Below are positions 16,176-24,586 of a stretch of DNA of 41,011 nucleotides, in pieces. This DNA comes from W0P28-013 sp051878315 (GTDB lineage Bacteria > Bacteroidota > Bacteroidia > Bacteroidales > Paludibacteraceae): contig JBJEJW010000058.1 of assembly GCA_051878315.1 (NCBI GenBank), positions 1 through 41,011 of the forward strand. The letters are read 5' to 3'. The notes under the pieces are model-generated. The model made no database searches. It was not told where the DNA came from and was given only the letters and a program-made list of their open reading frames with translations. Within the stretch, counting starts at the first letter, position 1. Each line of letters starts with the position of its first letter. Made by a program: the position numbers and the translations under genes.

Positions 16176-18521
16176 TTATTCGGCGACTGTGGCGATTTCG
16201 TTTTCGGGACAGCCCGCATCGGCATTAAACCATTCAGGAATGTCGAATTTTTGCGTGGCATCATAACCTAATGTGTTGTCTTTTAGCACTTTGTTCATGT
16301 ATTTTGCCCAAATCGGCAGTGCCATGCTGGCACCTTGTCCTTCGGCCATGTTGCTGAAGTGTACGCCACGGTCTTCCCAACCGACCCACACGCCCGATAC
16401 GAGTGTCGGTGTGAAACCGATGAACCAACCATCGGAATTGTTTTGTGTAGTTCCCGTTTTGCAGCCGGCCGGTGCATGCATGTTGTATTTGTAGCGCACG
16501 CGGACGCCTGTGCCGTGGTCCATCACGCTGGTCAACATGTTTATCATCTTGTACGATGTTTCTTCGTTGATGACTTCGGTGGTGGTAGGTGTAAATGTGG
16601 CGATGAGGTTGCCGTTGTTGTCTTCGATGCGTGTTACATAAATGGGATTGATGCGTATTCCTTTATTTGGGAACGTTGTGTAGGCATCTACCATTTCGGC
16701 TACTGAAACTTCGCATGGCCCGAGACAGAGTGAGTAGTCGGGTACAATTTCGCCGCGCAATCCGAACGAACGCAGTATGTTTGCAAATTGTTTTGGTGTT
16801 GTCAGTTGGCTGATGACGTAGGCGCTAATCCAGTTGTTCGATGTGGTTAATCCCCAACGCAGTGTTACTTCTTCGCCGATGTGTGTTTTACCGCTGTTGC
16901 GTGGCGACCATTCGCTACCATCGCCGGCTATGAGCGTAATCGGTTGATTGATGGTTTTGTCGCACGGCCAATAACCTTCGCTCATGGCTTGCGTGTAGAG
17001 GTAAGGCTTGATGGTGGAACCGACTTGGCGACGACCGATGTTGACCATGTCGTATTGGAAATGGCTGAAATCGGGTCCTCCGACGTAGGCTTTCACATAG
17101 CCGTTGCTTGGGTCCATCGACATAAAACCGCATCGCGCAAAACTTTTGATGTAGCGTATCGAGTCGAGCGGTGTCATCACAGTGTCGATGTTGCCATCGT
17201 AGGCGAAAACCGACATTTCGACCGGCGTATTGAATGCTTTTTGTATTTCGGCGTCGGTGGCGTGTGCTTTTTTCATAGCGCGATAGCGGTCGGTTTGCCG
17301 CATCGCCTGGTTCATTATTTGTGCAATTTCTTCATCAGTCAAATTATTGGCAAATGGGGCTTTTTTGCGACCTTTTTGCTCTTTGAAGAATGTTTGTTGC
17401 AGTTCTTGAATGTGTTCGGCCACAGCTTCTTCGGCATATTGTTGCATGCGCGAGTCGATGGCAGTATAAATCTTCAAACCGTCGGCATAGAGGTTGTATT
17501 TCGTGCCGTCCGCTTTCGGATTTTTTTCGATGAATCCATACAGTGGGTCTTCTGCCCACGCGATGGAATCCATATAGTACCGACCGTATGGCGCCAATTG
17601 CCATTGGGCATAATTCGATCGTTTGGGTTGTTTGGCAGTTAGCAACATGCGCAGATATTCGCGGAAATATGGTGCCGGCCCGAGTTTATGGTCCACTTTG
17701 TGATAATTCAGAACCAGCGGTATCTGTTTCAGCGAGTCGAATTCGGCTTCGGTGATGTAGTCGCTTTTCAGCATTTGTCCCAGCACAACGTTGCGCCGTT
17801 GTTGTGTGCGTTCGTTGCGTCGTACGGGGTTGAATAGAGCGGGATTTTTGCACATGCCCACCAACGTGGCGGCTTCTTCGATAGTCAAATCTTTGGGCAA
17901 TTTGCCAAAATAGACTTGTGCGGCTGTTTTGATTCCGACGGCATTGTTCAGAAAATCGAATTTATTGAGGTACATGGTCAGAATTTCTTCTTTCGTGTAC
18001 AATCGCTCCAACTGTACGGCTATAACCCATTCGATGGGTTTTTGCAATGCGCGCTGAAAAATATTGGTGGCCGGTGGCGAATAGAGTTGTTTGGCCAACT
18101 GTTGTGTGATGGTTGAGCCGCCGCCGGCATTTTTGCGTTGTAGTATTCCGCGTACTACCAGCACGCGCATCAGAGCATAACCGTCGATGCCCGAGTGGTC
18201 GTAGAAACGTTCGTCTTCGGTGGCTACCAAAGCACGTATCACAAAGGGCGATATTTCGTCGTAGCGAGTGGTGATGCGATTGTCGGTGGCAGTGAAAAAT
18301 GTGCCTAACAACTGCATATCAGCCGAATAGATTTCGGTGGCATATTTGTTTTTCGGGTTTTGCAACTCGTTGATGGCGGGCATATAACCAATCCACCCTT
18401 TGGTGATGGCCAAAAAGATGAGAACGACAAAGGTTATGCCACATAAGAAGATTGCCCAAAACCAAAGCGCAAATCGTTTTTTTTGCGATGATGTAATACC
18501 GGAGTCCTTTTTTACAACCAT
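16176..18521 (-). CDS. Penicillin-binding protein 1A, bifunctional transglycosylase/transpeptidase
   Basis: A class A PBP of 781 residues that polymerises glycan strands and cross-links peptidoglycan at the inner membrane. A short cytoplasmic tail and one helix (about residues 20-42) come first. The GT51 domain has ATEDERFYDHSGID (catalytic Glu, about 100), GGSTITQQLAKQLYS (about 134-148) and KEEILTMYLNKF. The transpeptidase domain has the nucleophile motif STIK (about residue 502), the SNN motif in TTSNNWIS and KTGT at about 688. All catalytic motifs are present, so the enzyme should be active. It has its own promoter at 18550-18581, behind the LytTR gene in the same direction. Confidence 0.95.
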   Translation of the reverse strand: MVVKKDSGITSSQKKRFALWFWAIFLCGITFVVLIFLAITKGWIGYMPAINELQNPKNKYATEIYSADMQLLGTFFTATDNRITTRYDEISPFVIRALVATEDERFYDHSGIDGYALMRVLVVRGILQRKNAGGGSTITQQLAKQLYSPPATNIFQRALQKPIEWVIAVQLERLYTKEEILTMYLNKFDFLNNAVGIKTAAQVYFGKLPKDLTIEEAATLVGMCKNPALFNPVRRNERTQQRRNVVLGQMLKSDYITEAEFDSLKQIPLVLNYHKVDHKLGPAPYFREYLRMLLTAKQPKRSNYAQWQLAPYGRYYMDSIAWAEDPLYGFIEKNPKADGTKYNLYADGLKIYTAIDSRMQQYAEEAVAEHIQELQQTFFKEQKGRKKAPFANNLTDEEIAQIMNQAMRQTDRYRAMKKAHATDAEIQKAFNTPVEMSVFAYDGNIDTVMTPLDSIRYIKSFARCGFMSMDPSNGYVKAYVGGPDFSHFQYDMVNIGRRQVGSTIKPYLYTQAMSEGYWPCDKTINQPITLIAGDGSEWSPRNSGKTHIGEEVTLRWGLTTSNNWISAYVISQLTTPKQFANILRSFGLRGEIVPDYSLCLGPCEVSVAEMVDAYTTFPNKGIRINPIYVTRIEDNNGNLIATFTPTTTEVINEETSYKMINMLTSVMDHGTGVRVRYKYNMHAPAGCKTGTTQNNSDGWFIGFTPTLVSGVWVGWEDRGVHFSNMAEGQGASMALPIWAKYMNKVLKDNTLGYDATQKFDIPEWFNADAGCPENEIATVAE

Positions 18522-18549
18522 AATAGTAATGTGGTGTTAGTTGAAAGTG

Positions 18550-18581
18550 CAAAGTTAAATAAAATCTTCGAAATGTTCAAA
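18550..18581 (-). promoter_or_regulatory. Bacteroidetes-type promoter for the PBP1A gene
   Basis: On the minus strand TTTG (18578-18581) and TAACTTTG (18550-18557) are separated by 20 bases. The -7 element lies 28 bases before the ATG. Confidence 0.7.
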
Positions 18582-18667
18582 CCGAAATGTTTGACATTAT
18601 ATTAAAAGTTTGAATCGTGTAACTCAACAAAAATAACGTTCTCGTTGCGGTCAAAATGTCGGGGAAT

Positions 18668-19513
18668 TTACGGCATGGTCGAAAATTGCCGTACAATATC
18701 GCCGGAGTAGGTTTTTGAAATAGGTACAGCATCGACACCGGCGATGCCTATTTCGGCGAGAATGCTGTCGGCATCGCGTTTGAGCAGTTTGACGTGTCTG
18801 AGGTTGACGAAATAGGAACGATGGCAACGTACGATGCCGTTGGCCGTGCAGGCTTCCTCGATGCCTTTCATGGTATTGCGCAGACTGTAACGCACAACTT
18901 TTCCCGCATTCTCGTAAATGATGTTCACATAGTTGCCGGCCGATTCGATGTAAATGATTCGATCGGCATCGACTACCAATTTTACGTTATTTTTGTCGTC
19001 GGCGAAACGCACTGCATTTTGACGGGCTTGTTCTACGCCGGTTTTCAGGTCGGCTATTACCGATACGCTTTGTGCCAACTGACGGTCGCAATCGGTTTTC
19101 TCGAAATAGAGCCATAATATGCCGTATGGGAAAATCATGGATAGGGCAGTACATATCAAAATTCCGGGCAAGAGTTCGAAGTAACCGCAGTGAGCGTTCA
19201 GACACAAAAATAAGTCGCAAAACAGACACATCACCATCAGTTCGCACAGCAACCATACGGCGTGTTCGATGATGCTTAAATGGTTGTGGCGCGTGGTGAA
19301 GTATAAGATGAGACGACTGCCTGCTGTTACTCCAAATACTATGGCTGCCAATATGGCGATGCGAAATGTGGTTGCCGTATTCCAAAGTGCATCGTAGCGA
19401 TAACCGAATGTGGGCTTGTACAGAATAGGGAAAAGAAAAGTCCATAGGGTGATGCACACTACCCATACAACGATATATTTGGGACGGTAAAACAGATCTG
19501 CGATTTTTTTCAT
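18668..19513 (-). CDS. Membrane-anchored LytTR DNA-binding regulator
   Basis: A 281-residue protein with four predicted membrane helices (about residues 13-32, 50-72, 83-108 and 113-138). A short coiled coil (QLAQSVSVIADLKTGVEQARQN) leads to a C-terminal LytTR domain (about 175-275) with DRIIYIESAGNYVNIIY, the YSLRNTMKGIE segment and the RCHRSYFVNLRHV signature. LytTR domains bind direct DNA repeats. In this architecture the sensing part would be the membrane domain, with no receiver domain and no histidine kinase gene next to it, so it resembles one-component regulators. It has its own promoter at 19548-19555. Candidate binding repeats lie in the shared upstream region (19629-19684). Targets are unknown. 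Confidence 0.85.
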   Translation of the reverse strand: MKKIADLFYRPKYIVVWVVCITLWTFLFPILYKPTFGYRYDALWNTATTFRIAILAAIVFGVTAGSRLILYFTTRHNHLSIIEHAVWLLCELMVMCLFCDLFLCLNAHCGYFELLPGILICTALSMIFPYGILWLYFEKTDCDRQLAQSVSVIADLKTGVEQARQNAVRFADDKNNVKLVVDADRIIYIESAGNYVNIIYENAGKVVRYSLRNTMKGIEEACTANGIVRCHRSYFVNLRHVKLLKRDADSILAEIGIAGVDAVPISKTYSGDIVRQFSTMP

Positions 19514-19547
19514 GCGTAAATGCGTTTAGGAGTTATTTTTGATAACG

Positions 19548-19555
19548 CAAAGGTA
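19548..19555 (-). promoter_or_regulatory. Bacteroidetes-type -7 element for the LytTR gene
   Basis: The minus strand reads TACCTTTG 35 bases before the ATG at 19513. Confidence 0.6.
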
Positions 19556-19628
19556 CGTTTTTTTGCCGAATTTCGTCATTTTTAGTACCAAAAATGTGTG
19601 ATGAAATTCTATTTTTGTGATTTTTAAC

Positions 19629-19684
19629 CCAAATAAATGCCAAATAAGCACCAAAAACCCTTTTTCGTGTCATTTTTTCGTGTC
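19629..19684. repeat. Two sets of short direct repeats in the divergent intergenic region
   Basis: CCAAA followed by A/T bases occurs at 19629, 19640 and 19651, an exact 11-base period, about one helical turn. Just beyond, TTTTTCGTGTC occurs at 19661-19671 and again at 19674-19684, a 13-base period. The block lies between the divergent LytTR and SGNH hydrolase genes, so it could be a regulator binding array; the A/T-rich context means chance is possible. Confidence 0.4.
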
Positions 19685-19719
19685 CGTTCCATTTTTTCTG
19701 ATGCTATGGTTTTAATACC

Positions 19720-19727
19720 TACCTTTG
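19720..19727 (+). promoter_or_regulatory. Bacteroidetes-type -7 element for the SGNH hydrolase gene
   Basis: TACCTTTG, 45 bases before the ATG at 19773. The expected -33 TTTG is not clear at 19 to 21 bases upstream. Confidence 0.55.
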
Positions 19728-19772
19728 CCGTGACAAAATTTTTTGTTTCACATATTAAAATACAAAAAAATC

Positions 19773-20522
19773 ATGGCAAAAATCATAACCTTTGGCGATT
19801 CAATTATGAAAGGAGTCGTGGCCGATTTGCAACCGGTAGGTAGTGGCATTGTAAAATATCGTGTTTCCGACCAATCATTTGTGGCGTGTTGCGAACGCCG
19901 ACTTGGTATTTCGGTTGACAATTTGGCACGTTTCGGCAGCACAATTAGTAATGGGTTAAAAAATCTTGATCGTTATAGTGCTACTGTTGCTGCCGGCGAT
20001 TATGTGGTACTCGAATTTGGTGGTAACGATTGTAACTTCGATTGGAAATCGGTGGCTGCCAATCCCGCCGGAGTGCATCGGCCGTTTACGACGCTTGCTG
20101 CATTCAGGCAATGCTATGCCGAAGCGATAGATATGGTGCGGCGTTTAGGGGCACAACCTATATTATTGTCGTTGCCGCCTATCGATGGTCAACTATTTTT
20201 CGATTATATCTGTCAAGAACTCGATCGCGACAAAATTATGCAGTTCATTGGCGACGATGTGCATTATATCCAAAATTGGCACGAACAATATAATTTAGAG
20301 GTGTTCAAATTGGCGTGCAATAAACGTGTGCCAATTATCGATATCAGTACTAAATTTCTGGAACAGCGCTGTTTGAATACCTTCTATTGCGCTGATGGTA
20401 TGCACCCCAACGAGGCAGGACACCACCTGATAGCCGAAGTAATTATGCAATATGTCGGTGAGGCGGTGTCGCGAACAGATTTTCTGTATCAGGTTGCGGC
20501 TAAAATGCGTGCCGAAGCCTAA
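19773..20522 (+). CDS. SGNH/GDSL-type esterase
   Basis: The start is the ATG at 19773 (MAKIITFGDSIMKGV); ten upstream codons in frame lack family similarity. The 249-residue product has the block I GDS motif (Ser about residue 9), the GGNDCNFDW segment (block III GxND, about 82-90) and the block V DGMHPNEAGH (Asp and His, about 208-217), so the Ser-Asp-His triad is complete. There is no signal peptide, and the enzyme is predicted to be cytoplasmic. Relatives hydrolyse acyl or acetyl esters on sugars and lipids; the substrate is not evident. Its stop overlaps the sirtuin stop tail to tail by 4 bases. Confidence 0.88.
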   Translation: MAKIITFGDSIMKGVVADLQPVGSGIVKYRVSDQSFVACCERRLGISVDNLARFGSTISNGLKNLDRYSATVAAGDYVVLEFGGNDCNFDWKSVAANPAGVHRPFTTLAAFRQCYAEAIDMVRRLGAQPILLSLPPIDGQLFFDYICQELDRDKIMQFIGDDVHYIQNWHEQYNLEVFKLACNKRVPIIDISTKFLEQRCLNTFYCADGMHPNEAGHHLIAEVIMQYVGEAVSRTDFLYQVAAKMRAEA

Positions 20523-21217
20523 ATTTCGCCATTGAGCAACTTATCGACCACTTGTGGCACACCGATAGTGGCCGGTTGCTGTATGTGCGTGAACGGATTG
20601 ATGATGTTGCGCGTGTCGGGTTGCCCGGGGTCAATGAGGTAGATGGGCGTGTCGGCCGGTGCGTATGCGGCGAGCATGGATGCAGGATATACAGCCAACG
20701 ATGTGCCGATAATCAGGAGAATATCGGCTTGCTGTACTTGTGCGATAGCCGGTTCGAGCATTGGCACATTTTCGCCGAAAAATACGATGAATGGTCGTAG
20801 TAACGACCCGTCAGGGTGGCGCGCATCAAGTGGTTGTTGCCAACCTTCGAGCGGCACGGTGGCCAATTCGTTGTTGCCGCTGCGTAGTTTAGTCAGTTCG
20901 CCGTGCAGGTGGATGATGTGTTGGCTGCCGGCGCGTTCGTGCAGGTTGTCCACATTTTGTGTAACGATGCAGACTTCAAATTTTTGTTCCAAACGTTTCA
21001 ACGCGTGGTGTGCGGCGTTGGGTTGTGCGGCCAATGTTGCCTTTCGACGTTGGTTGTAGAAGTCGATGACCAATGGTCGATTGCGTATAAGTGCTTCGGG
21101 CGTGCACACATCTTCGATGCGGTAGTTTTCCCATAGTCCGTCGCTGTCGCGAAAGGTGCTTAATCCGCTTTCGGCCGAGATGCCGGCGCCGGTGAGTACA
21201 ACTATTTTTTGTTTCAT
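20519..21217 (-). CDS. cobB: NAD-dependent protein deacylase (sirtuin, CobB/SIRT5-like), without zinc cysteines
   Basis: A 232-residue sirtuin that removes acyl groups from lysines using NAD. NAD-binding motifs are GAGISAESGLSTFRD (residues 10-24) and TQNVDNLHERAG (86-97); the catalytic His is H105 in HLHGEL. Y54 and R57 (FYNQRRKA) match the YxxR pair that selects succinyl and malonyl groups in SIRT5 and E. coli CobB, so desuccinylation is a reasonable prediction. The usual four zinc cysteines after HGEL are absent: the region LTKLRSGNNELATVPLEGW holds none, and the only cysteines in the protein are C38 and C83. The gene follows mfd by 12 bases and is probably the end of that operon. Confidence 0.9.
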   Translation of the reverse strand: MKQKIVVLTGAGISAESGLSTFRDSDGLWENYRIEDVCTPEALIRNRPLVIDFYNQRRKATLAAQPNAAHHALKRLEQKFEVCIVTQNVDNLHERAGSQHIIHLHGELTKLRSGNNELATVPLEGWQQPLDARHPDGSLLRPFIVFFGENVPMLEPAIAQVQQADILLIIGTSLAVYPASMLAAYAPADTPIYLIDPGQPDTRNIINPFTHIQQPATIGVPQVVDKLLNGEI

Positions 21218-21229
21218 ATCGGTTGAGGT

Positions 21230-24200
21230 TTATATTGTTTCTTCGGTGATTTTGATGTTTGTCAATGTGTCGAATATGCGCCATGCGTCGCCGGCCGATT
21301 CTACGGGCATAAATGTGGCGAATCGTTTGCCGTCGCGTTCGCCTAAACGGCTGTTTTGCGGTCGGCTGCAAATATAGGTGATGAGTTGCCTGAAAGCATC
21401 GGAGCGATAGTATGGTGAAGTATCGTTGCCAATTAGGTAACAAGTCATTCGGCCGTTTTTGAGTACCAATTTTTCGATGCCGATTTTCATGGCTGTCCAA
21501 CGCATGCGCAGCAGTAACATGAGGTCTTTGGCCGGTTGCGGTATAGGTCCGAAGCGGTCAATGAGTCGGCTTTCGAAAGCGCAAAGTGCCTCTTCGCCGG
21601 TTAGGTTGTCGAGTTCGCGGTATAGGGTCATGCGTTCCGATACGTTGGAGATGTATTCGGCGGGGAAATGTGCATCAAGGTCGCTTTCGATTTGGCATTC
21701 GCCGACAAAATTTTGTGGTTGGTTATTGTCGGTGTTCTGTAGCTCGGGGAACTCTTCGTCGCGCAGTTCCATCATGGCTTCGTTCAGAATTTTTTGATAG
21801 GTTTCGTATCCAAGGTCGGCGATGAAACCGCTTTGTTCGGCACCGAGCATATTGCCTGCGCCTCGTATGTCCAAATCCTGCATGGCGATGTTGAATCCGC
21901 TACCGAGTTCGGCAAACGTTTCGATGGCTTGCAGTCGGCGTCGTGCGTCGTCGGTAATTTCTTTCAACGGCGGTGCAATCAGGTAACAGTATGCTTTGCG
22001 GTTGCTGCGTCCCACGCGGCCTCGTAGTTGGTGTAAGTCGCTCAGACCGAACATGTTGGCTTTGTTCACAATGATGGTATTCACGTTCGGCATATCAATG
22101 CCCGATTCGACGACGGTTGTGGCCAAAAGCACGTCGTAGTCGTAGTTGATGAAATCGACAATGGTGTTTTCCAACTCTTCGGGTGGCATTTGCCCGTGTG
22201 CAACTGCTACACGTATGTCGGGTATGAGTTGACGTAGTTTGTCGGCTAACAAGTAAATATTCTGTATGCGATTGTTGATAAAGAAAACTTGTCCGTTGCG
22301 GTCGATTTCGCGTACGATGGCGTCGCGTATCACAGTATCGTCCCATTCGATGATTTCGGTGAAAATGGGGTAGCGGTTGGGTGGCGGCGTGTTGATGACG
22401 GAGAGGTCGCGTGCGCCCATGAGCGAGAATTGCAACGTGCGTGGGATGGGCGTTGCTGTCAGTGTGAGAGTATCGACGTTCACTTTCAGTTGTTTGAGTT
22501 TCTCTTTGGTGCCGACACCGAATTTTTGTTCTTCGTCGATGATGAGTAACCCTAAATCTTTGAATTTGACCTCTTTTCCGACGAGTTTGTGTGTCCCGAC
22601 TAAAATGTCGATTTCGCCGTTGGCCAATTTTTGTAGAATTTCTTTGGTTTGTTTTGCTGATTTTGCGCGACTCAAATAATCGATGGTACATGGGAAATTG
22701 CGCAATCGCTCGCTGAATGTTTTGTAGTGTTGCAACGCCAAGACGGTGGTCGGGACTAACACTGCTACTTGTTTACCGTCGGTGACGGCTTTGAATGCAG
22801 CGCGTATGGCCACTTCGGTTTTCCCAAATCCAACATCGCCGCACACGAGGCGGTCCATCGGTCGGGGCGATTCCATGTCGTGTTTGATGTCGTTGGTGGC
22901 TTTCTGTTGGTCTGGTGTATCTTCGTATAAGAACGAGGCTTCCAACTCTTGTTGCAGATAACTATCAGGCGAATAGGCAAAGCCTTGTTGCGCCATGCGT
23001 TGCGAGTAGAGTTTGATGAGGTCGCGCGCTATATCTTTGACTTTGCTTTTTGTGCGTTCTTTCAGACGTTCCCATGCGCCGGTGCCCAACTTGTTGATGC
23101 GCGGTTCTTCGCCTTCTTTGCTTTTGTATTTCGAGATGCGATGCAGTGCATGAATGCTCACAAAAATAACATCGTTGTCTTTGAAAATCAGTTTAATGAC
23201 TTCCTGTGGACGACCGTTTATATTGGTGGTTTGTAGTCCGCCGAATCGCCCGATGCCGTGATCGATGTGTACCACGTAATCGCCTACTTTGAACTGGTTG
23301 AGTTCTTTCAGCGTCATGGCTACTTTGCCCGATCGTGCCACATCGCTGCGCAATGTGAATTTATGGAAACGATCGAAAATCTGGTGGTCGGTCAGGCAGC
23401 ATAGGCGCATATCGCGGTCGATAAATCCTTCGTGTAGCGTTTTCAGAATGGGAGTGAAAGGCAGTGTGTCGCCGCGCTCTTCGAAAATGGAGGCGATGCG
23501 GTCGGTTTGTTTTTTGCTGTCGCTGGCAATGTAAATGGTGTAGCCGTCGGTCAGATATTTGGTTAATTGTTCCGCGACTAAATCGAAGTTTTTATGAAAT
23601 AATGGTTGCGGTATGGTGCTGAAGTCGATGCTGTGGTCGGAGGTGGCGTGCGATTTACCAAATTCGATTGTTTGAAAACGATCGCACCATGCCGCCAATT
23701 CGTCGCCGGTCGAAAAACGTTGTTGCAGCGTTGCCGTTAGGCGTGTTTCATTGGTTTTGACAAGTGCTTCGTCGTACACTATGTTGGCGCGTTGACGGAC
23801 GAATCGTAGGTCGTTGGCGCACACGATGGTGTGTTTTTGCAGAAATTCGAACAACGACACTAACTCGCCGTCCAGCGTATTCATGTCGGGTACAATGGTT
23901 ACCTGCTGTTGTTCTTCGAGCGATAGTTGTTTTTCGATGTCGAATGTGCGAATACTTTCTACTTCGTCGCCGAACAAGTCGATACGGAAAGGCAATTCGT
24001 TGGCGAATGAAAATATGTCCACGATGCTACCTCGTATCGAAAATTGTCCGGGTTCGTACACAAAATCGACGTACTCAAAACCTAATTGTTCCAACGTTTC
24101 GGCTATTTTGTCGCCGGCGATGATAGCGCCTTTGGCGATAGTCAGTTTGTGGTCGTCGAATACGCCGGCCGATACGACTTTTTCCATCAGCGCATCGGGG

Positions 24201-24568
24201 TAAGTTACTGTTATACTGCGTTTTTGCGATTGCAGTTGGTTCAGTGTGTCGGCGCGCAGAATTTCGTTGGCCGCATCGGTTGCACCGTGTTTGTTTGTGT
24301 GTCGGTAGGCTGTCGGGAAAAAAAGTACTTGTTGTTTGTCGAGCAGTTGAGTCAGGTCGTGGTAAAAGTACCCGGCTGTTTCGGCATCGTCGAGTATCAC
24401 CATCAAGGGCATTTGCAGACGGTCGAACAATGCGGCTACGACTAATGCCCTTGACGAACCGTGCAAGCCGCATAGCGTCAGGTGTGTGGCGTCGGTGTGT
24501 TGCCAATCCGCTATTTGTGTTATTAGCGGATGCTCTTTGTAATGTGTCAAAAAATCTTCGAGCAACAT
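21230..24568 (-). CDS. mfd: Transcription-repair coupling factor
   Basis: A 1112-residue ATP-dependent translocase that removes RNA polymerase stalled at DNA damage and recruits UvrA. The N-terminal UvrB-like module (about 1-340) includes FFPTAYRHT and YEPGQFSIRGSIVDIFSF. The RNA polymerase interaction domain starts about 424 (FKVGDYVVHIDHGIGRFGGL). The RecG-like motor has Walker A GDVGFGKTEVAIR (about 576), DEEQKFGV (about 678), TLTATPIPRTLQ and the QLRGRVGRSNRKAYCY motif VI. The C-terminal TRCF domain follows (about 940-1040). Length and motifs indicate a complete, active protein. It starts 18 bases behind lptG, and the sirtuin gene follows by 12 bases. Confidence 0.97.
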   Translation of the reverse strand: MLLEDFLTHYKEHPLITQIADWQHTDATHLTLCGLHGSSRALVVAALFDRLQMPLMVILDDAETAGYFYHDLTQLLDKQQVLFFPTAYRHTNKHGATDAANEILRADTLNQLQSQKRSITVTYPDALMEKVVSAGVFDDHKLTIAKGAIIAGDKIAETLEQLGFEYVDFVYEPGQFSIRGSIVDIFSFANELPFRIDLFGDEVESIRTFDIEKQLSLEEQQQVTIVPDMNTLDGELVSLFEFLQKHTIVCANDLRFVRQRANIVYDEALVKTNETRLTATLQQRFSTGDELAAWCDRFQTIEFGKSHATSDHSIDFSTIPQPLFHKNFDLVAEQLTKYLTDGYTIYIASDSKKQTDRIASIFEERGDTLPFTPILKTLHEGFIDRDMRLCCLTDHQIFDRFHKFTLRSDVARSGKVAMTLKELNQFKVGDYVVHIDHGIGRFGGLQTTNINGRPQEVIKLIFKDNDVIFVSIHALHRISKYKSKEGEEPRINKLGTGAWERLKERTKSKVKDIARDLIKLYSQRMAQQGFAYSPDSYLQQELEASFLYEDTPDQQKATNDIKHDMESPRPMDRLVCGDVGFGKTEVAIRAAFKAVTDGKQVAVLVPTTVLALQHYKTFSERLRNFPCTIDYLSRAKSAKQTKEILQKLANGEIDILVGTHKLVGKEVKFKDLGLLIIDEEQKFGVGTKEKLKQLKVNVDTLTLTATPIPRTLQFSLMGARDLSVINTPPPNRYPIFTEIIEWDDTVIRDAIVREIDRNGQVFFINNRIQNIYLLADKLRQLIPDIRVAVAHGQMPPEELENTIVDFINYDYDVLLATTVVESGIDMPNVNTIIVNKANMFGLSDLHQLRGRVGRSNRKAYCYLIAPPLKEITDDARRRLQAIETFAELGSGFNIAMQDLDIRGAGNMLGAEQSGFIADLGYETYQKILNEAMMELRDEEFPELQNTDNNQPQNFVGECQIESDLDAHFPAEYISNVSERMTLYRELDNLTGEEALCAFESRLIDRFGPIPQPAKDLMLLLRMRWTAMKIGIEKLVLKNGRMTCYLIGNDTSPYYRSDAFRQLITYICSRPQNSRLGERDGKRFATFMPVESAGDAWRIFDTLTNIKITEETI

Positions 24569-24586
24569 TTGTTTGTCCCTATCGGG

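Noticed and set aside
16881..17642. 253-codon plus-strand open frame
   Set aside because: Antisense to the penicillin-binding protein gene, with no start signal or family similarity.
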